64,000 nt of DNA. It comes from Chondrilla cf. caribensis (taxonomy: Eukaryota; Porifera; Demospongiae; Chondrillida; Chondrillidae). Shown here in pieces: positions 1-18,255 of this stretch. The notes under the pieces were generated by a model. That model made no database searches, was not told the DNA's origin, and was given only the letters and a program-made list of their open reading frames with translations. Position numbers and translations under genes: made by a program. The stretch lies in assembly GCA_964020155.1 (NCBI GenBank), contig OZ026566.1, positions 4,230,151 through 4,294,150 on the forward strand, in the 5' to 3' direction. How positions within the stretch are numbered: the first letter of the stretch is position 1; the number at the start of each line of letters is the position of its first letter.

Positions 1-240
1 GCTACAAGCTACAGTTAGCTGTGGTCCACTACAAGCCACAGTTAGCTGTGGTCCACTACAAGCTACAGTTAGCTGTTGTCCACTACAAGCTACAGTTAGC
101 TGTGGTCCACTACAAGCTACAGTTAGCTGTGGTCCACTACAAGCTACAGTTAGCTGTGGTCCACTACAAGCTACAGTTAGCTGTGGTCCACTACAAGCTA
201 CAGTTAGCTGTGGTCTACTACAAGCTACAGTATCCTGTAA
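1..240. repeat. 27-bp tandem repeat
   Basis: About eight to nine copies of a 27-bp unit with core ctacaagctacagttagctg. The last copy is degenerate near 230. Because 27 is a multiple of three it leaves an open frame on the plus strand with a 9-residue period. I see no start context, splice structure or conserved protein, so I treat it as non-coding minisatellite. The array may continue left of the window. Confidence 0.85.
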
Positions 241-299
241 GGTGTAGTCTGCTTGTGCTTTGGATCACACTACAAGCTAGTAAATTCACCAGATAAAGT

Positions 300-765
300 T
301 CTCACCTGAGATTGAAAGGTTACAAAAAAGCCACAACGCAGCAGAAGCAACAGTGGCTGCTGACAACCTGAGGTGCAGTTCCATTCTTGGGGACAAGCAG
401 ATGAGAGACACACACGCACACTTTCACAGTCAAGCTCTACTCAGAGAGAAATGGCCAGAGAAGGATCATAGGATACCAGTGGATCATCCAGAAGCCAGGA
501 CGAGGTGCCTTTTGCTCAGCTAACACCTCAACACTTGGTAATGACACTCAAATGCAATACTCAAAGGGCGCTAATAAGTCAATTGTTCACACCTCATGTG
601 CAGGTATGCTGAGACAATATACACAATAGACACCATTGGGTACACACATTGTGTACAGAAAATGGCACACTCCTTGGGTGTGCGCTGGTATTGAGAGTTG
701 AAGAACAAGAGAACATCTGACCACGTACTTGTAGGGGCTCCAATAATTAACTGTATTGTGTATGT
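300..765. other. Unassigned stretch, no gene recognised
   Basis: On the plus strand roughly 290-520 stays open and starts like a short coiled-coil segment (PEIERLQKSHNAAEATVAAD), but it has no start codon and no matching neighbouring exons. It could be a relic exon or chance. The rest shows no coding signal. It lies 3' of the KIF6 stop codon at 1051. Confidence 0.3.
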
Positions 766-769
766 ACTG

Positions 770-975
770 TATATGTACATACATGCACTCATATCTATGT
801 ATTTGTACATACATGCACTCATATCTATGTATTTGTACATACATGCACTCATAATATGTATATGTACATACATGCACTCATAATATGCATATGTACATAC
901 ATGCACTCATATCTATGCATATGTACATATTATATACGCTCATATCCATGTATATGTACATACATGGGCTCAAGT
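770..975. repeat. 30-bp tandem repeat
   Basis: Six to seven copies of a 30-bp unit containing tacatacatgcactcatat, diverging toward the right end. It lies just downstream of the 3' end of KIF6 and may overlap its 3' untranslated region. Confidence 0.8.
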
Positions 976-1050
976 CTGTGTGAAGTACCTTGGAATGGAC
1001 AAATAAAAGCTGATACATTGAACACAAAATCAGATTAAAAACTGTTAATA

Positions 1051-9156
<8,106 letters not shown>

Positions 9157-9455
9157 TTTCAACCTTGCGCGCGCACTTGACGGCACGGGTCACTAGGGGA
9201 TCCCCCTATAGCTGTACGGTGACGTTTTGAGGGAAAATTATAAATTCCTATGATTAAACCGTACTTGCCGTTGGAACACTCGATTAGACTACACAATGTA
9301 CAGTAGTAGTGTACAGTCGTGCAGAAAGTAGGACGAAAGACCAGTTTTACACAGCGTGCCACTCCACTAGAGTAAGTTCTGATCTATTACAGCTAGATCG
9401 AGTTAGGAAGACTAAAAATTTATAATAGTGCTTCACTTCCGTTCTCGTAGAAGAA
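9157..9455. promoter_or_regulatory. Divergent promoter, KIF6 / beta-helix membrane gene
   Basis: 299 bp separate the KIF6 start codon (9156, minus) from that of the membrane protein gene (9456, plus). A TATA-like ttataaatt lies near 9237 and a CRE-like tgacgtt near 9221. There is no room for another gene. Core elements are inferred, not demonstrated. Confidence 0.6.
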
Positions 9456-12400
9456 ATGGCATTTGCTTCTTGTCGGTGTTTTGTAGCGGGTCTGTTCTGT
9501 TTCACGGTCATGATGAGAGGATACATCGCCGAGGAGTCGTGCGATTCAGCAAGCCACGTCCTCAACGTCACGGATTCCTCAGATAGCGTCGTACTCAACG
9601 ATGTTCTCAAGAATGCTTCTCGTTTAGAAGGAAGCGTTTGCATTCGGCTTGGCCCGGGCAATTTCAGTCTTGCTCCAGACGAACCGACTTATTTGTCCAC
9701 AGGGCTTGTGTCATACGCGCTTAATCTCGCTTTCGACGACGTTATCATTCAAGGAGCAGGACAGGAGCACACGACAATCAAGTGTGTACATGAAGCAGGA
9801 TTAGGGTTCTCCGGCAGTCGCATCAGCATCAGCGGTCTCTTTGTCTGCAATTGCGGAGGGCTGCAGGACAGCACCAGTCTGAATAGCAGTAATTCTACAG
9901 TTTCTTTTCGCAGTGGGCTACACTTTCATGCGGTTCATTCCCTCAGTGTGAGAAACGTGTCTGTTTACTCCAGTCCGGGTGTAGGAATGACCCTCTACAA
10001 TGTGGACGAGGATGTTATAATTGATGGTTGCAGTTTTCGGTACAACCAGGTCCCGGGGGAGGAGATAGATAAATTCCCTGGAGGCGGTGGGCTTTATATC
10101 GAGTTCAGTTACTGTGATCCAGGAGTCGTTGATCCACAATGCCAACAGCCGTACAACTACAACTCCTTCAGCAGGTACAACATTAACAACTGTACCTTTG
10201 CTGAGAACAATGCCACAACCCTCACAACTATCAACAACACCTTCCACACACCTAGAAGTATCTACCATCAAGCCTTTGCCAGAGGTGGAGGACTATCCAT
10301 ATTCTTCAAAGGAAGTGCAACTGGAAATAGTTTTTTCATCAGTGATTGCACTTTCTCCAACAATGTTGCTTTGTGGGGTGGAGGGTTTTTTGCTGAATTT
10401 CAGGACAATGTCACTTCCAACAGGGTGGTGATGAGTCATAGCAGTCTTTCGGGAAACAAATGCAAGAATATCCCAGGGTTTGAGAATAGTGGTACTGCTG
10501 GTGGAGGAATGAGATTGGGGTTTATTGCAATTGGCTACGATGACGTTTCAAACAATTCGCTTGAATTCTCATACTTGTATGTGAACACCAGTGAAGCCAT
10601 GATTGGAGGGGGAACAGCGTTCTATAGCAGTAGAGAAATTTATCGCACTTCTCCCACTAACAGAATCGTCTTCAACAACTGCGTATGGTTCAACAACATT
10701 GGATTGATTGGAGCCGCAGTGAACATCCATGCCTGGCTGCCTTCCACCGAAGGCATCCTTCCAATAGTAGTGTTCAACTCTGCCCTCTTCCTCTACAACG
10801 ATGCCACTTACTCTGAAACACAGCACTACAGAGGTACCGCAGCTGTATATGTCGACTCCCTACCAGTTCAGTTTAACGGGACAGTGAGTTTCATTTCTAA
10901 TACTGGAGGTGGTTTGGCTGCTGTAGTGACAGGAATTGATGTGCGAGAGTTTGCCAGCATTGCATTCATCAATAATACCGCTATTCGCGGGGGAGGAGTC
11001 CAGCTGTTGGGATATGCGTATCTCAGAATGTGGCCCAACTCTACAATGTACTTTGCAGACAACAAAGCGAGTTTGTACGGAGGAGCAATATATTCCCAGT
11101 ATGTGGGGAACAGTGTAGCCGTGTATTATGTCAACTGTTTCATACGACCTGATGATTACTATCTAGAAAGTGATAAGTGGTCGTTCAACTTTACTTTTGA
11201 GAGAAACTGTGCCAGAATGCGTGGGAATGACATCTACTCCACAACCCTGGTGCCGTGTTTGTGGCCATACGTTGTCACGGGGACCACATATAACAGCAAT
11301 TCTGTGCGGGAGCTCTTCAGGGGCTTCACATACATTCCAGGGAATTGCACAACGTGTTCCACCAGCAACTGTTCCATTGCAACTGGGGAGGCAAAGTTTG
11401 AAACCGACAACAGCCAAACACATACATTCTACTCTGGAGAAAGTGTCCACGTACCAATTAAAACCAAAGACGAGTTGAATTCCCTGATGGAAGCAGTGCT
11501 TCTTAGCAGCATCCCAGAGTCAAATGGGGACAATGTAACATGGCTCACTAATGCCAATGGGACTATTGTTTTGAAGAAAGATGAAGCATTTGCTTCCAAG
11601 AACAGCACTACAACCGTTTCCTTTCAAAATGTTGGAGAACGTATTTTTGAGGTTGATATCACTTTCACTATGGTACGCTGTCCAGACGGTAGGATCTACC
11701 ACAGCGATACCAAGGAGTGTGAGTGTGGAAATGTCCCACTTAAAGATGGGGTCAAATCTCCTTATAAGGGGCTGATTGCCTGCGGGGATCAAAGGCTTCT
11801 GGTTGACCCGGCTTATTGGGTGGGACATACACCAAAGAGTGATGTGTTTGCCATTGGTGAGTGCCCTCTTGGGTTCTGCAATGAGACTTGCACCACTGAT
11901 GCTCTTAGGATCACAGTTGGTGATGGTCAGATAAAGAACGACACTTGTGTTAAAGGACGAACTGGGGTTTTATGTGGAACATGCACAAAGGGACGTGCTC
12001 CTCAAGTGGGAAGTATGACCAATTTATATTGTGTTTTTTGTCCATTTGAAGCTACCCCTAGTGGCCATATGGGGGGAGCCACCTTATACATTGCCTTTGA
12101 AGCTCTTCCACTGATCCTCTTCTTCTGTTATCTGTTCTTGTTCAGTCTCAATATTACATACGGACCTCTCCACTCCTTTGTGTTCTTCAGTCAGGTTGTA
12201 CCAACTCTGTTCCAGTTCAACTTTGATTTAGAGGTTTTGCACTGGCCACCAGCGGGCTTCCTGTATAGCATGTGGCAAATGAACATTCTTTCTATCATCA
12301 AGAGATACATCTGCTTCTTTCCCGGAGCAAGTGGCCTTCAAGTAGTTGCCCTTGAAGGAATCAAACCTGTTGTTGCTCTTGGTTTTATGGTCCTGACCAT

Positions 12401-13322
12401 CTTCTGCATTCGACAGACAGAGTGTTGCTGTGGTCCGTGCAGGAGGTTGTGGGGGAAGATACGCCGATTAGTCAGGAACGTCAGAAGGAAGATTGTTGCT
12501 GATAACGACAAGCCTCTTATCAATGGCTTCATTGCTGTCACAATTGTTTGTTTTGCAAAAATCATTGCAGTATCTATGAATTTGCTGGCAATGCAAGAGG
12601 TGTACACAACACTCAACGACCAACCTGACAGTTACTTAGTCTCCAAAGTAGAGGGTGGTGTCAAGTACTTGGACATGCCGCATCTCCCTTACATGGTTGG
12701 TGCTATTGTAGCCATTTCACTGGCCATGGGACTCCCCCTTCTGCTGTTTTACTTCGCTCTGATGACTTTGCTGGTGAGCAAACAGCACAAGTTGAGAAAG
12801 TGTTTTGTGGGAAAGAAAATACTTACGGTATTTCTGGATGACTTCTACAAAGGGTTTAAACTCCATCTAACCTTTTTTGCTCCTCTATACCTCCTGTATC
12901 GCGTTCTCTTCTGGACAATATCTGCCTTTTGTTATGGAAGATACTCCAGGAGTGCTCTGCTCCAAGTTCTCCTCACTCTAATTCTTGGGATCCACTGCTT
13001 GGTCCAGCCATTCCAGCAAGCTTTGCACAATTGGATAGAAACTTTCAACTTGCTGAACCTCACTCTGATCAACTCACTGGCACTCTTCCGTGTGTTTTGG
13101 CTCCAAACAAGCCAGTCGTCAGTCACAAAGATCCTAATGGTGGTGGACATCATCCGTGTTGGTCTTGCAATGTTGCCTGCCGTCCTTCTTGTTGGTTACA
13201 TCTTGCTGAAGATGGGCAAAGCGTGTTTGGCTAAAATTCGCCGTCCGAATGACAACCATACACTGGATGAAGATGAGTATTTCGTCGGTGTAAGAGAGGA
13301 AATGGACACAGACCAAGGTTGA
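9456..13322 (+). CDS. POMP-like beta-helix protein with C-terminal multi-pass membrane domain
   Basis: A single open frame of 1288 codons with no introns, unlike nearly every neighbour. Residues 1-25 are a likely signal peptide. Residues ~35-620 contain repeated FxxN and GG(G/A) elements such as TFSNNVALWGGGFF, AFINNTAIRGGGVQL and YFADNKASLYGGAIY. These match the parallel beta-helix repeat style of chlamydial polymorphic outer membrane proteins. Many N-x-S/T sequons suggest a glycosylated ectodomain. A cysteine-rich stretch (CVKGRTGVLCGTC near residue 830) precedes eight to nine hydrophobic segments between ~875 and ~1250. A short charged tail follows. Ligand and function are unknown to me: an adhesion or sensing receptor is plausible but inferred. 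The ATG has a good context (gaaATGG). The absence of introns suggests a retrocopy or a rapidly expanding intronless family. Confidence 0.8.
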   Translation: MAFASCRCFVAGLFCFTVMMRGYIAEESCDSASHVLNVTDSSDSVVLNDVLKNASRLEGSVCIRLGPGNFSLAPDEPTYLSTGLVSYALNLAFDDVIIQGAGQEHTTIKCVHEAGLGFSGSRISISGLFVCNCGGLQDSTSLNSSNSTVSFRSGLHFHAVHSLSVRNVSVYSSPGVGMTLYNVDEDVIIDGCSFRYNQVPGEEIDKFPGGGGLYIEFSYCDPGVVDPQCQQPYNYNSFSRYNINNCTFAENNATTLTTINNTFHTPRSIYHQAFARGGGLSIFFKGSATGNSFFISDCTFSNNVALWGGGFFAEFQDNVTSNRVVMSHSSLSGNKCKNIPGFENSGTAGGGMRLGFIAIGYDDVSNNSLEFSYLYVNTSEAMIGGGTAFYSSREIYRTSPTNRIVFNNCVWFNNIGLIGAAVNIHAWLPSTEGILPIVVFNSALFLYNDATYSETQHYRGTAAVYVDSLPVQFNGTVSFISNTGGGLAAVVTGIDVREFASIAFINNTAIRGGGVQLLGYAYLRMWPNSTMYFADNKASLYGGAIYSQYVGNSVAVYYVNCFIRPDDYYLESDKWSFNFTFERNCARMRGNDIYSTTLVPCLWPYVVTGTTYNSNSVRELFRGFTYIPGNCTTCSTSNCSIATGEAKFETDNSQTHTFYSGESVHVPIKTKDELNSLMEAVLLSSIPESNGDNVTWLTNANGTIVLKKDEAFASKNSTTTVSFQNVGERIFEVDITFTMVRCPDGRIYHSDTKECECGNVPLKDGVKSPYKGLIACGDQRLLVDPAYWVGHTPKSDVFAIGECPLGFCNETCTTDALRITVGDGQIKNDTCVKGRTGVLCGTCTKGRAPQVGSMTNLYCVFCPFEATPSGHMGGATLYIAFEALPLILFFCYLFLFSLNITYGPLHSFVFFSQVVPTLFQFNFDLEVLHWPPAGFLYSMWQMNILSIIKRYICFFPGASGLQVVALEGIKPVVALGFMVLTIFCIRQTECCCGPCRRLWGKIRRLVRNVRRKIVADNDKPLINGFIAVTIVCFAKIIAVSMNLLAMQEVYTTLNDQPDSYLVSKVEGGVKYLDMPHLPYMVGAIVAISLAMGLPLLLFYFALMTLLVSKQHKLRKCFVGKKILTVFLDDFYKGFKLHLTFFAPLYLLYRVLFWTISAFCYGRYSRSALLQVLLTLILGIHCLVQPFQQALHNWIETFNLLNLTLINSLALFRVFWLQTSQSSVTKILMVVDIIRVGLAMLPAVLLVGYILLKMGKACLAKIRRPNDNHTLDEDEYFVGVREEMDTDQG

Positions 13323-13601
13323 TACACTTGTGAACACGTGTTTGTCTGTAATTCATCAAACATATACGTAGCACACCTATGTACGTATTGCTGTACATAA
13401 TTGAGTGATATTGTCCATTTGTAGAAAAATAATTCGTAAAATTTATTGATTGTATTAAGAGATGTATTCAATTCTCGAGCACATTTGTAGCAATAATTAA
13501 TCAATTGATTACATTGATTGATACAATTTCAACTTTCAAGCAACATCTACGTACGGGCAAGCACATCAAGAAGCACAGGATATGTGTACAAAATACAAAA
13601 A
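13323..13601. other. Tail-to-tail intergenic gap
   Basis: 279 bp between the stop codon of the membrane protein gene and the V-ATPase D stop codon. It is AT-rich and must hold both 3' ends. I see no gene. Confidence 0.6.
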
Positions 13602-15792
13602 TCAGAAGAGAATATCTGGGTCCTCCTGGGTGTCGAATATGGACACTGTCACCGTTTTGGAGTCAGCTGCATGAGAGGAACAAAATTTAAAAGGCAGAGA
13701 CTAGTCCAGAGGGTTGAAGGCTTCTATGGGTGAAATAAGGCCACCTGGTGTATGAAATACAATTACTATGACATCCTTAATCTTGTCTATTTCACTGTGT
13801 GCAACTATAGGTCATGTGATTGTCATGTGAATTTGATCAAATGTCTCAACATTAGGGCAATTGAATATTTGTGTACGATTGGTAACTTGGTGTGCAGGGC
13901 AGTCACACAGTCTGTGACCCACACAACAAGACACGTACACATCACGTGAATTGGCAGACTGTCATAGCAACTCAACAACTGCAATAGAGGGTTGACAGTG
14001 TCCACTGTGTAGCCAACAACATGCCTATATAAATGGGGCACTGTACCCTGAACTTTAAACTCTGAACTCTCAGTCACAAGACTTGCATACCTTGTCCATC
14101 GATCTCATTCTCTGCAGCTGCCTTGAATGCTGCATGCTCTGCTTCTTTGGTCTTTTGCCACTGTTTCTTCTTCTCTTGAATCTTCTTCAACCTGCAAGAC
14201 ACATGATTACCCCAACTTCAAAACTTAAAAAGTGGAAATGGGAACATAAATTGGAATGAATATTATATAAATATACTGTGTATGTACACGCTTACTGTAC
14301 ACTGGCTTGTCAGTATAGGACATTTATCAGTGAAAGTACATTCCCATTCGCATACTGATTCCCATTCCCCTTAATACCATGCATGCCAAATCTCAGATTT
14401 TGTTACCTGTAAAACTCCTCTCGTTCTCTCTCATCCAGTTCAGTTGTGATGTAACTCATTGTCCGTTGAATGCGAGGGATGATCACTAAATAACAATAAA
14501 ACCACTTAACAACAGATAAACAAAAATATCACACCAACTATGTGTGTTTCACATAATACATGTACAACGTGGCAGCCCTCAGGACCTCACGACAATTCTC
14601 CGGCAAATGGAGGACTCACCATGTTCGATGGCATTGACTCTTCTGTTAGTAATCTTGATGACTTCGTCCAGAGTAACAAATGATGTCTATAGAATGTTTG
14701 GTGGGGATTAACGTTCACAATACAGAACAATTAAGTACATATGTAACATGCATGCCCAGTGCTCAGTGTCACATGTAGTAGTGCTCAGTGCCATGTGTAG
14801 TGCTCAGTGTCACATGTAGTGCTCGGTGCCATGTGGGAACACTCACTTGTAAGGATGCCAGTTCAACGAGCAGATTGATTGCCTTTCCGTACACTTCCTT
14901 GCATCCTTGAATTTGCTGTCCACCTCGAGCCAGACCAGTCAACTCATAAGCTGTGGATACGAACATGTAGCAGTAAGAAGCAAGTCCACAATGACTTGTA
15001 TGTAATCTGACAACAATTCTAACTGAGCATCACAGTACACACAGGTCATCACAGAAAGTATCGACTCTGCAATATGTACATAGGACAAGGTGTACTCACC
15101 AGTACACACAGGGCAAGGTGTACTCACCAGTACACACAGGGCAAGGTGCACTCACCAGTACACACAGGGCATGGTGCACTCACCAGTACACACAGGGCAA
15201 GGTGCACTCACCAGTACACACAGGGCAAGGTGCACTCACCAGTACACACAGGGCAAGGTGCACTCACCAGTACACACAAGGCAAGGTGCACTCACCAGTA
15301 CACACAGGGCAAGGTGTACTCACCAGTACACACAGAACGGAATACTTCCTGTACACACAGTCAATGTGGTGCAAACAGACTCACTGTCACCACCGTCAAC
15401 AAAGGTCTCAAACACGGGGAGTTGGACCCCCACCACATTCTCCTTCTTCGCTTTGATTTTACATTTTGCCCGATCAACACTCTCCCTCACTCCAAGTCTG
15501 CACAAAGAAACAACTAGTCGATCAGTGGAGGTAGACATCGATAGTCAGCAGGAAACATACACCACACATACATAGAGACAGTTTCATCCTTTGCACTTAC
15601 GAAAAGTCTCCAGCAACAAATTTAGCCTCCGCTAGAGAAAATCCTGCTTCCTTCATGACTTCACCCATCAATGACTTGCTCTGGAGTAGAAACATACATG
15701 AAAAAGTAACAAAATCGTCATTTCTCTATATTATTAATTCAGTAATATGAAGATATGAGGACTATATAGAATAAAAATCAGTTTCTTGGTTT

Positions 15793-15844
<52 letters not shown>

Positions 15845-16105
15845 GACACGACGATTACTTCGATTATCTTCTTCAAAACTAATCGGAATCTCATAGTAAG
15901 AGCATCTGCCTTCTTCTTCAGCAAACTATGGCCCTTCTGTGCTCCTTTCAGTCTTATCTTCATCTGAGCCAGGGCCCTACAATGTGAACAAGACTCAGTT
16001 GAATCAACCACAGAGCCCAACGCTAAAGTGTATTGCTAATGAAGATAATGCAACGGTCTCTCACATCCTCGAAGGGAAGACGTTTATTCTATCCTTGCCA
16101 GACAT
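13602..16105 (-). CDS. ATP6V1D: V-type proton ATPase subunit D
   Basis: Central-stalk (rotor) subunit D of the V1 sector, which couples ATP hydrolysis to proton pumping across endomembranes. Nine exons on the minus strand: 16105-16065, 15976-15859, 15680-15601, 15497-15385, 14950-14847, 14686-14620, 14485-14407, 14191-14091, 13666-13602. Summed length is 768 nt, or 255 residues, close to the usual ~247. The start [14 protein letters not shown] is the family's hallmark. [19 protein letters not shown] and [10 protein letters not shown] are conserved blocks. The protein is largely helical coiled coil, and the last exon ends EDPDILF, matching the acidic family terminus. If the donor of exon 8 were not used, translation would stop 17 nt further on at 14074. 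Its start codon is 147 bp from the divergent gene at 16253. Confidence 0.95.
14751..14840. repeat. Short tandem repeat, ATP6V1D intron 5
   Basis: Three to four imperfect copies of a ~20-25-bp unit related to gtgctcagtgtcacatgtag. Confidence 0.6.
15083..15340 (-). repeat. 28-bp tandem repeat with donor-like sites, ATP6V1D intron 4
   Basis: About nine copies of a 28-bp unit (gtacacacagggcaaggtgc plus actcacca). On the sense (minus) strand every copy contains TGGTGAGTGCACC, a near-consensus 5' splice donor, so the intron carries a row of decoy donors downstream of the real one at 15384. Confidence 0.85.
15796..15840. repeat. CA microsatellite, ATP6V1D intron 2
   Basis: Pure CA on the plus strand, GT on the sense strand, starting about 18 nt downstream of the exon 2 donor. 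Confidence 0.9.
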
Positions 16106-16252
16106 CTTGTTCTCTCTCACATATATAACGATGAAAATAGTATGGATTATTTGGTGTTATAATCAATATAAATATACACTAAAACAATTATTTATATGTA
16201 ATATATAACCTATATTTGGTATATTAAATTCAGTACGTTATGACTTAATCAC
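16106..16252. promoter_or_regulatory. Divergent promoter, ATP6V1D / unknown gene
   Basis: 147 bp of very AT-rich DNA between opposing start codons, with TATA-like strings. It is too short for separate promoters plus untranslated regions of usual length, so shared control is likely. Confidence 0.55.
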
Positions 16253-17742
16253 ATGACTTGCAAGCTGAGAGTGGTGTGGAGTTCTGTTTATAAGGAAGAC
16301 GACCGTTACGATAACAAGGATTGTTCCGCCATAGTGGAGGTGAAGGAAGGGACAACAATTGGGGAGTTTTTGTCCACCCTTGAGCTAACAACTGGTCGAG
16401 AAATTGGTAATGGATTTTGTTTGAGGTAATGGGCCGGGATGATCACATGCATAAAAGCACACACGACTGGCTACGCGAGACCATACCTAACCCCACCCCC
16501 AACGACTAGCACTAGCTAGTGTTGTAATGTCATGGCTGAAGCCACTCAGCGATTCCCCAATAGCCTACCTTATACCTGTCTCCCTATGACCCCTGGTGTT
16601 GTATTACGTACATGAGGTTAGCCTTGGGAAATGGCACACAATTGCTCACGAGATTTGGTCCAGCTTTAGCCCAAGCTTTCACTTATTCCTTCCATATTCC
16701 ATACACACGCATAGGTACAGGTGTAGGGTGGGCTACATACATCAGACTAGTGGGGACATACTAGCTTGTTTTTATGGAGGAAGACATTTTGCATTTTATC
16801 ACTCCTTTTATAGTCTTGCAGAGCCAGACATTTTTCATTTGGTCCAACTCCACAAGACTATTCCTGGTACACCAATTTGATTGTTGGTCAGACTCCATTT
16901 TATTTATTGCACAACCAGGCCCCGTGCTTGCAGAATGTAACTTTGTTCATGTTAGGTTCTGTGTACACATTGGCTAGCCACGGACTGGTCTCAATATTGT
17001 ATGTGTATATTGCTTCCTTGCATTCATTCTTATCTGATAAATGCTCCTTATTCGTCTTCCATCTTCAACTGTGGATTGTAGATTTGGAAGTCCTCTGTGT
17101 TACAAGATTATAAGGAGCTCTGAAATTCTGCAAGATCTCCAGAAACCATGTCCCTTCAGAAGTGGTGATGTCGTACACATAGAATCCGACAGCTCACTGA
17201 TACAAGAGACGTCGAATTACATTGAAGGAGTGTCATCTGGTGCTAGTGAATGCGAACCTCTGTATAGACTGAGTGAGATCTACAAAAAGATCGTCCATAG
17301 CGTTAAGCCTGTTAACTTTGGTGTTTACAAGGTTGAGAATGTTAAGGAACACTCTCCACCAAGTTACTATATCTACCTTTCCTGTGAAGACTGTTTCCTT
17401 GAACTACCAGAAATTCTGACATCTCTATCGCCTGAACATACCATTCCTGCGCATTTTTTATCAAGAGGAGGAGTTATTCATCAAATCATTTTCAAGAATC
17501 TGGCTCCTCAGCATCTAAATGGATACATTTTACCCTTGTTCCCTTCCCGGTGTTTCATTTATGATTTCAAAAGATGCATCTTTGTTGAAGTAGAAGTGTC
17601 TCGAGTAGTAACAGCAGGACAAAGGATTTGCTATGGGGATATAACAATCCTTGTGCTTCAAAGTTGGCCTCGTGGTAGGGAAGAGGATTGCTATTCTTTG
17701 CCTCCTTGCTTGTACAGAGGAAGTAGTGATGACCCTCGGTAA
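16253..17742 (+). CDS. Unrecognised 277-residue protein
   Basis: Two exons, 16253-16425 and 17082-17742. The donor AG|GTAATG and acceptor TGTAG|A join in phase (834 nt). An earlier GT at 16407 would break the frame. The N-terminal ~90 residues (LRVVWSSVYKEDDRYDNKD, then RFGSPLCYKIIRSSEIL) look like a ubiquitin-fold segment ending with a hydrophobic strand. The rest, with SCEDCFLELPEILTSLSP and FVEVEVSRVVTAGQRICYGD, is mixed alpha/beta with no motif I can name. There is no signal peptide or membrane segment. It starts 147 bp from ATP6V1D in the opposite direction. An alternative is that this is the C-terminal part of a larger protein, but no upstream exon fits the gap. Confidence 0.65.
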
Positions 17743-18255
17743 TCTTGGTTGACAGCCCGAGTGGTGAGAACAGCTTTTGATGACGGAGTCTGACTCAGAG
17801 TCAGTGCATTGACCCTCAATAGAGAACATATGCCGTGATCCTTGTGGATGGATTTTATCCTGCATGAAATGATTGTATGTTATGGTCTGTGACTTGTATT
17901 ATCTGCATTATTGTGGATGAATATCAATGAAATATTTTTACAAGAATGCAATAGACCGGCCAATTAGATGTTTACCTTTCTGTAACTGGAGGATAAACCG
18001 TTGATTAATGTCAGATCCTCGAGCTCGAGAAGTGTGAGCTGTCGTCTAGTTACTGTGCGAAGGTGATACGGAAGTTAGCCAGGGACTGAGGGAAAGACAG
18101 TGGTGCTATCTTGGTGGTGACACGTCAAATACTGGCTCTGTCCATATACCTTACTATAGTCTGCCCATAGATACACTATAAATAAAATGGCAGTTAAACA
18201 GTCGGTTACGCCAGACTAATACCTGACCAGTTGGATCATAGATATCTATGGTTGG
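17743..18255. other. Intergenic, nothing recognised
   Basis: About 510 bp between the unrecognised gene and TRPT1 in the same orientation. It should contain a 3' end and the TRPT1 promoter. No repeat or coding signal stands out. Confidence 0.5.

Noticed and set aside
21..296. 91-codon frame with a 9-residue period
   Set aside because: The frame is open only because the 27-bp minisatellite is a multiple of three.
9918..13234. Minus-strand frames of 60-117 codons opposite the membrane protein gene
   Set aside because: Shadows of the long plus-strand coding frame.
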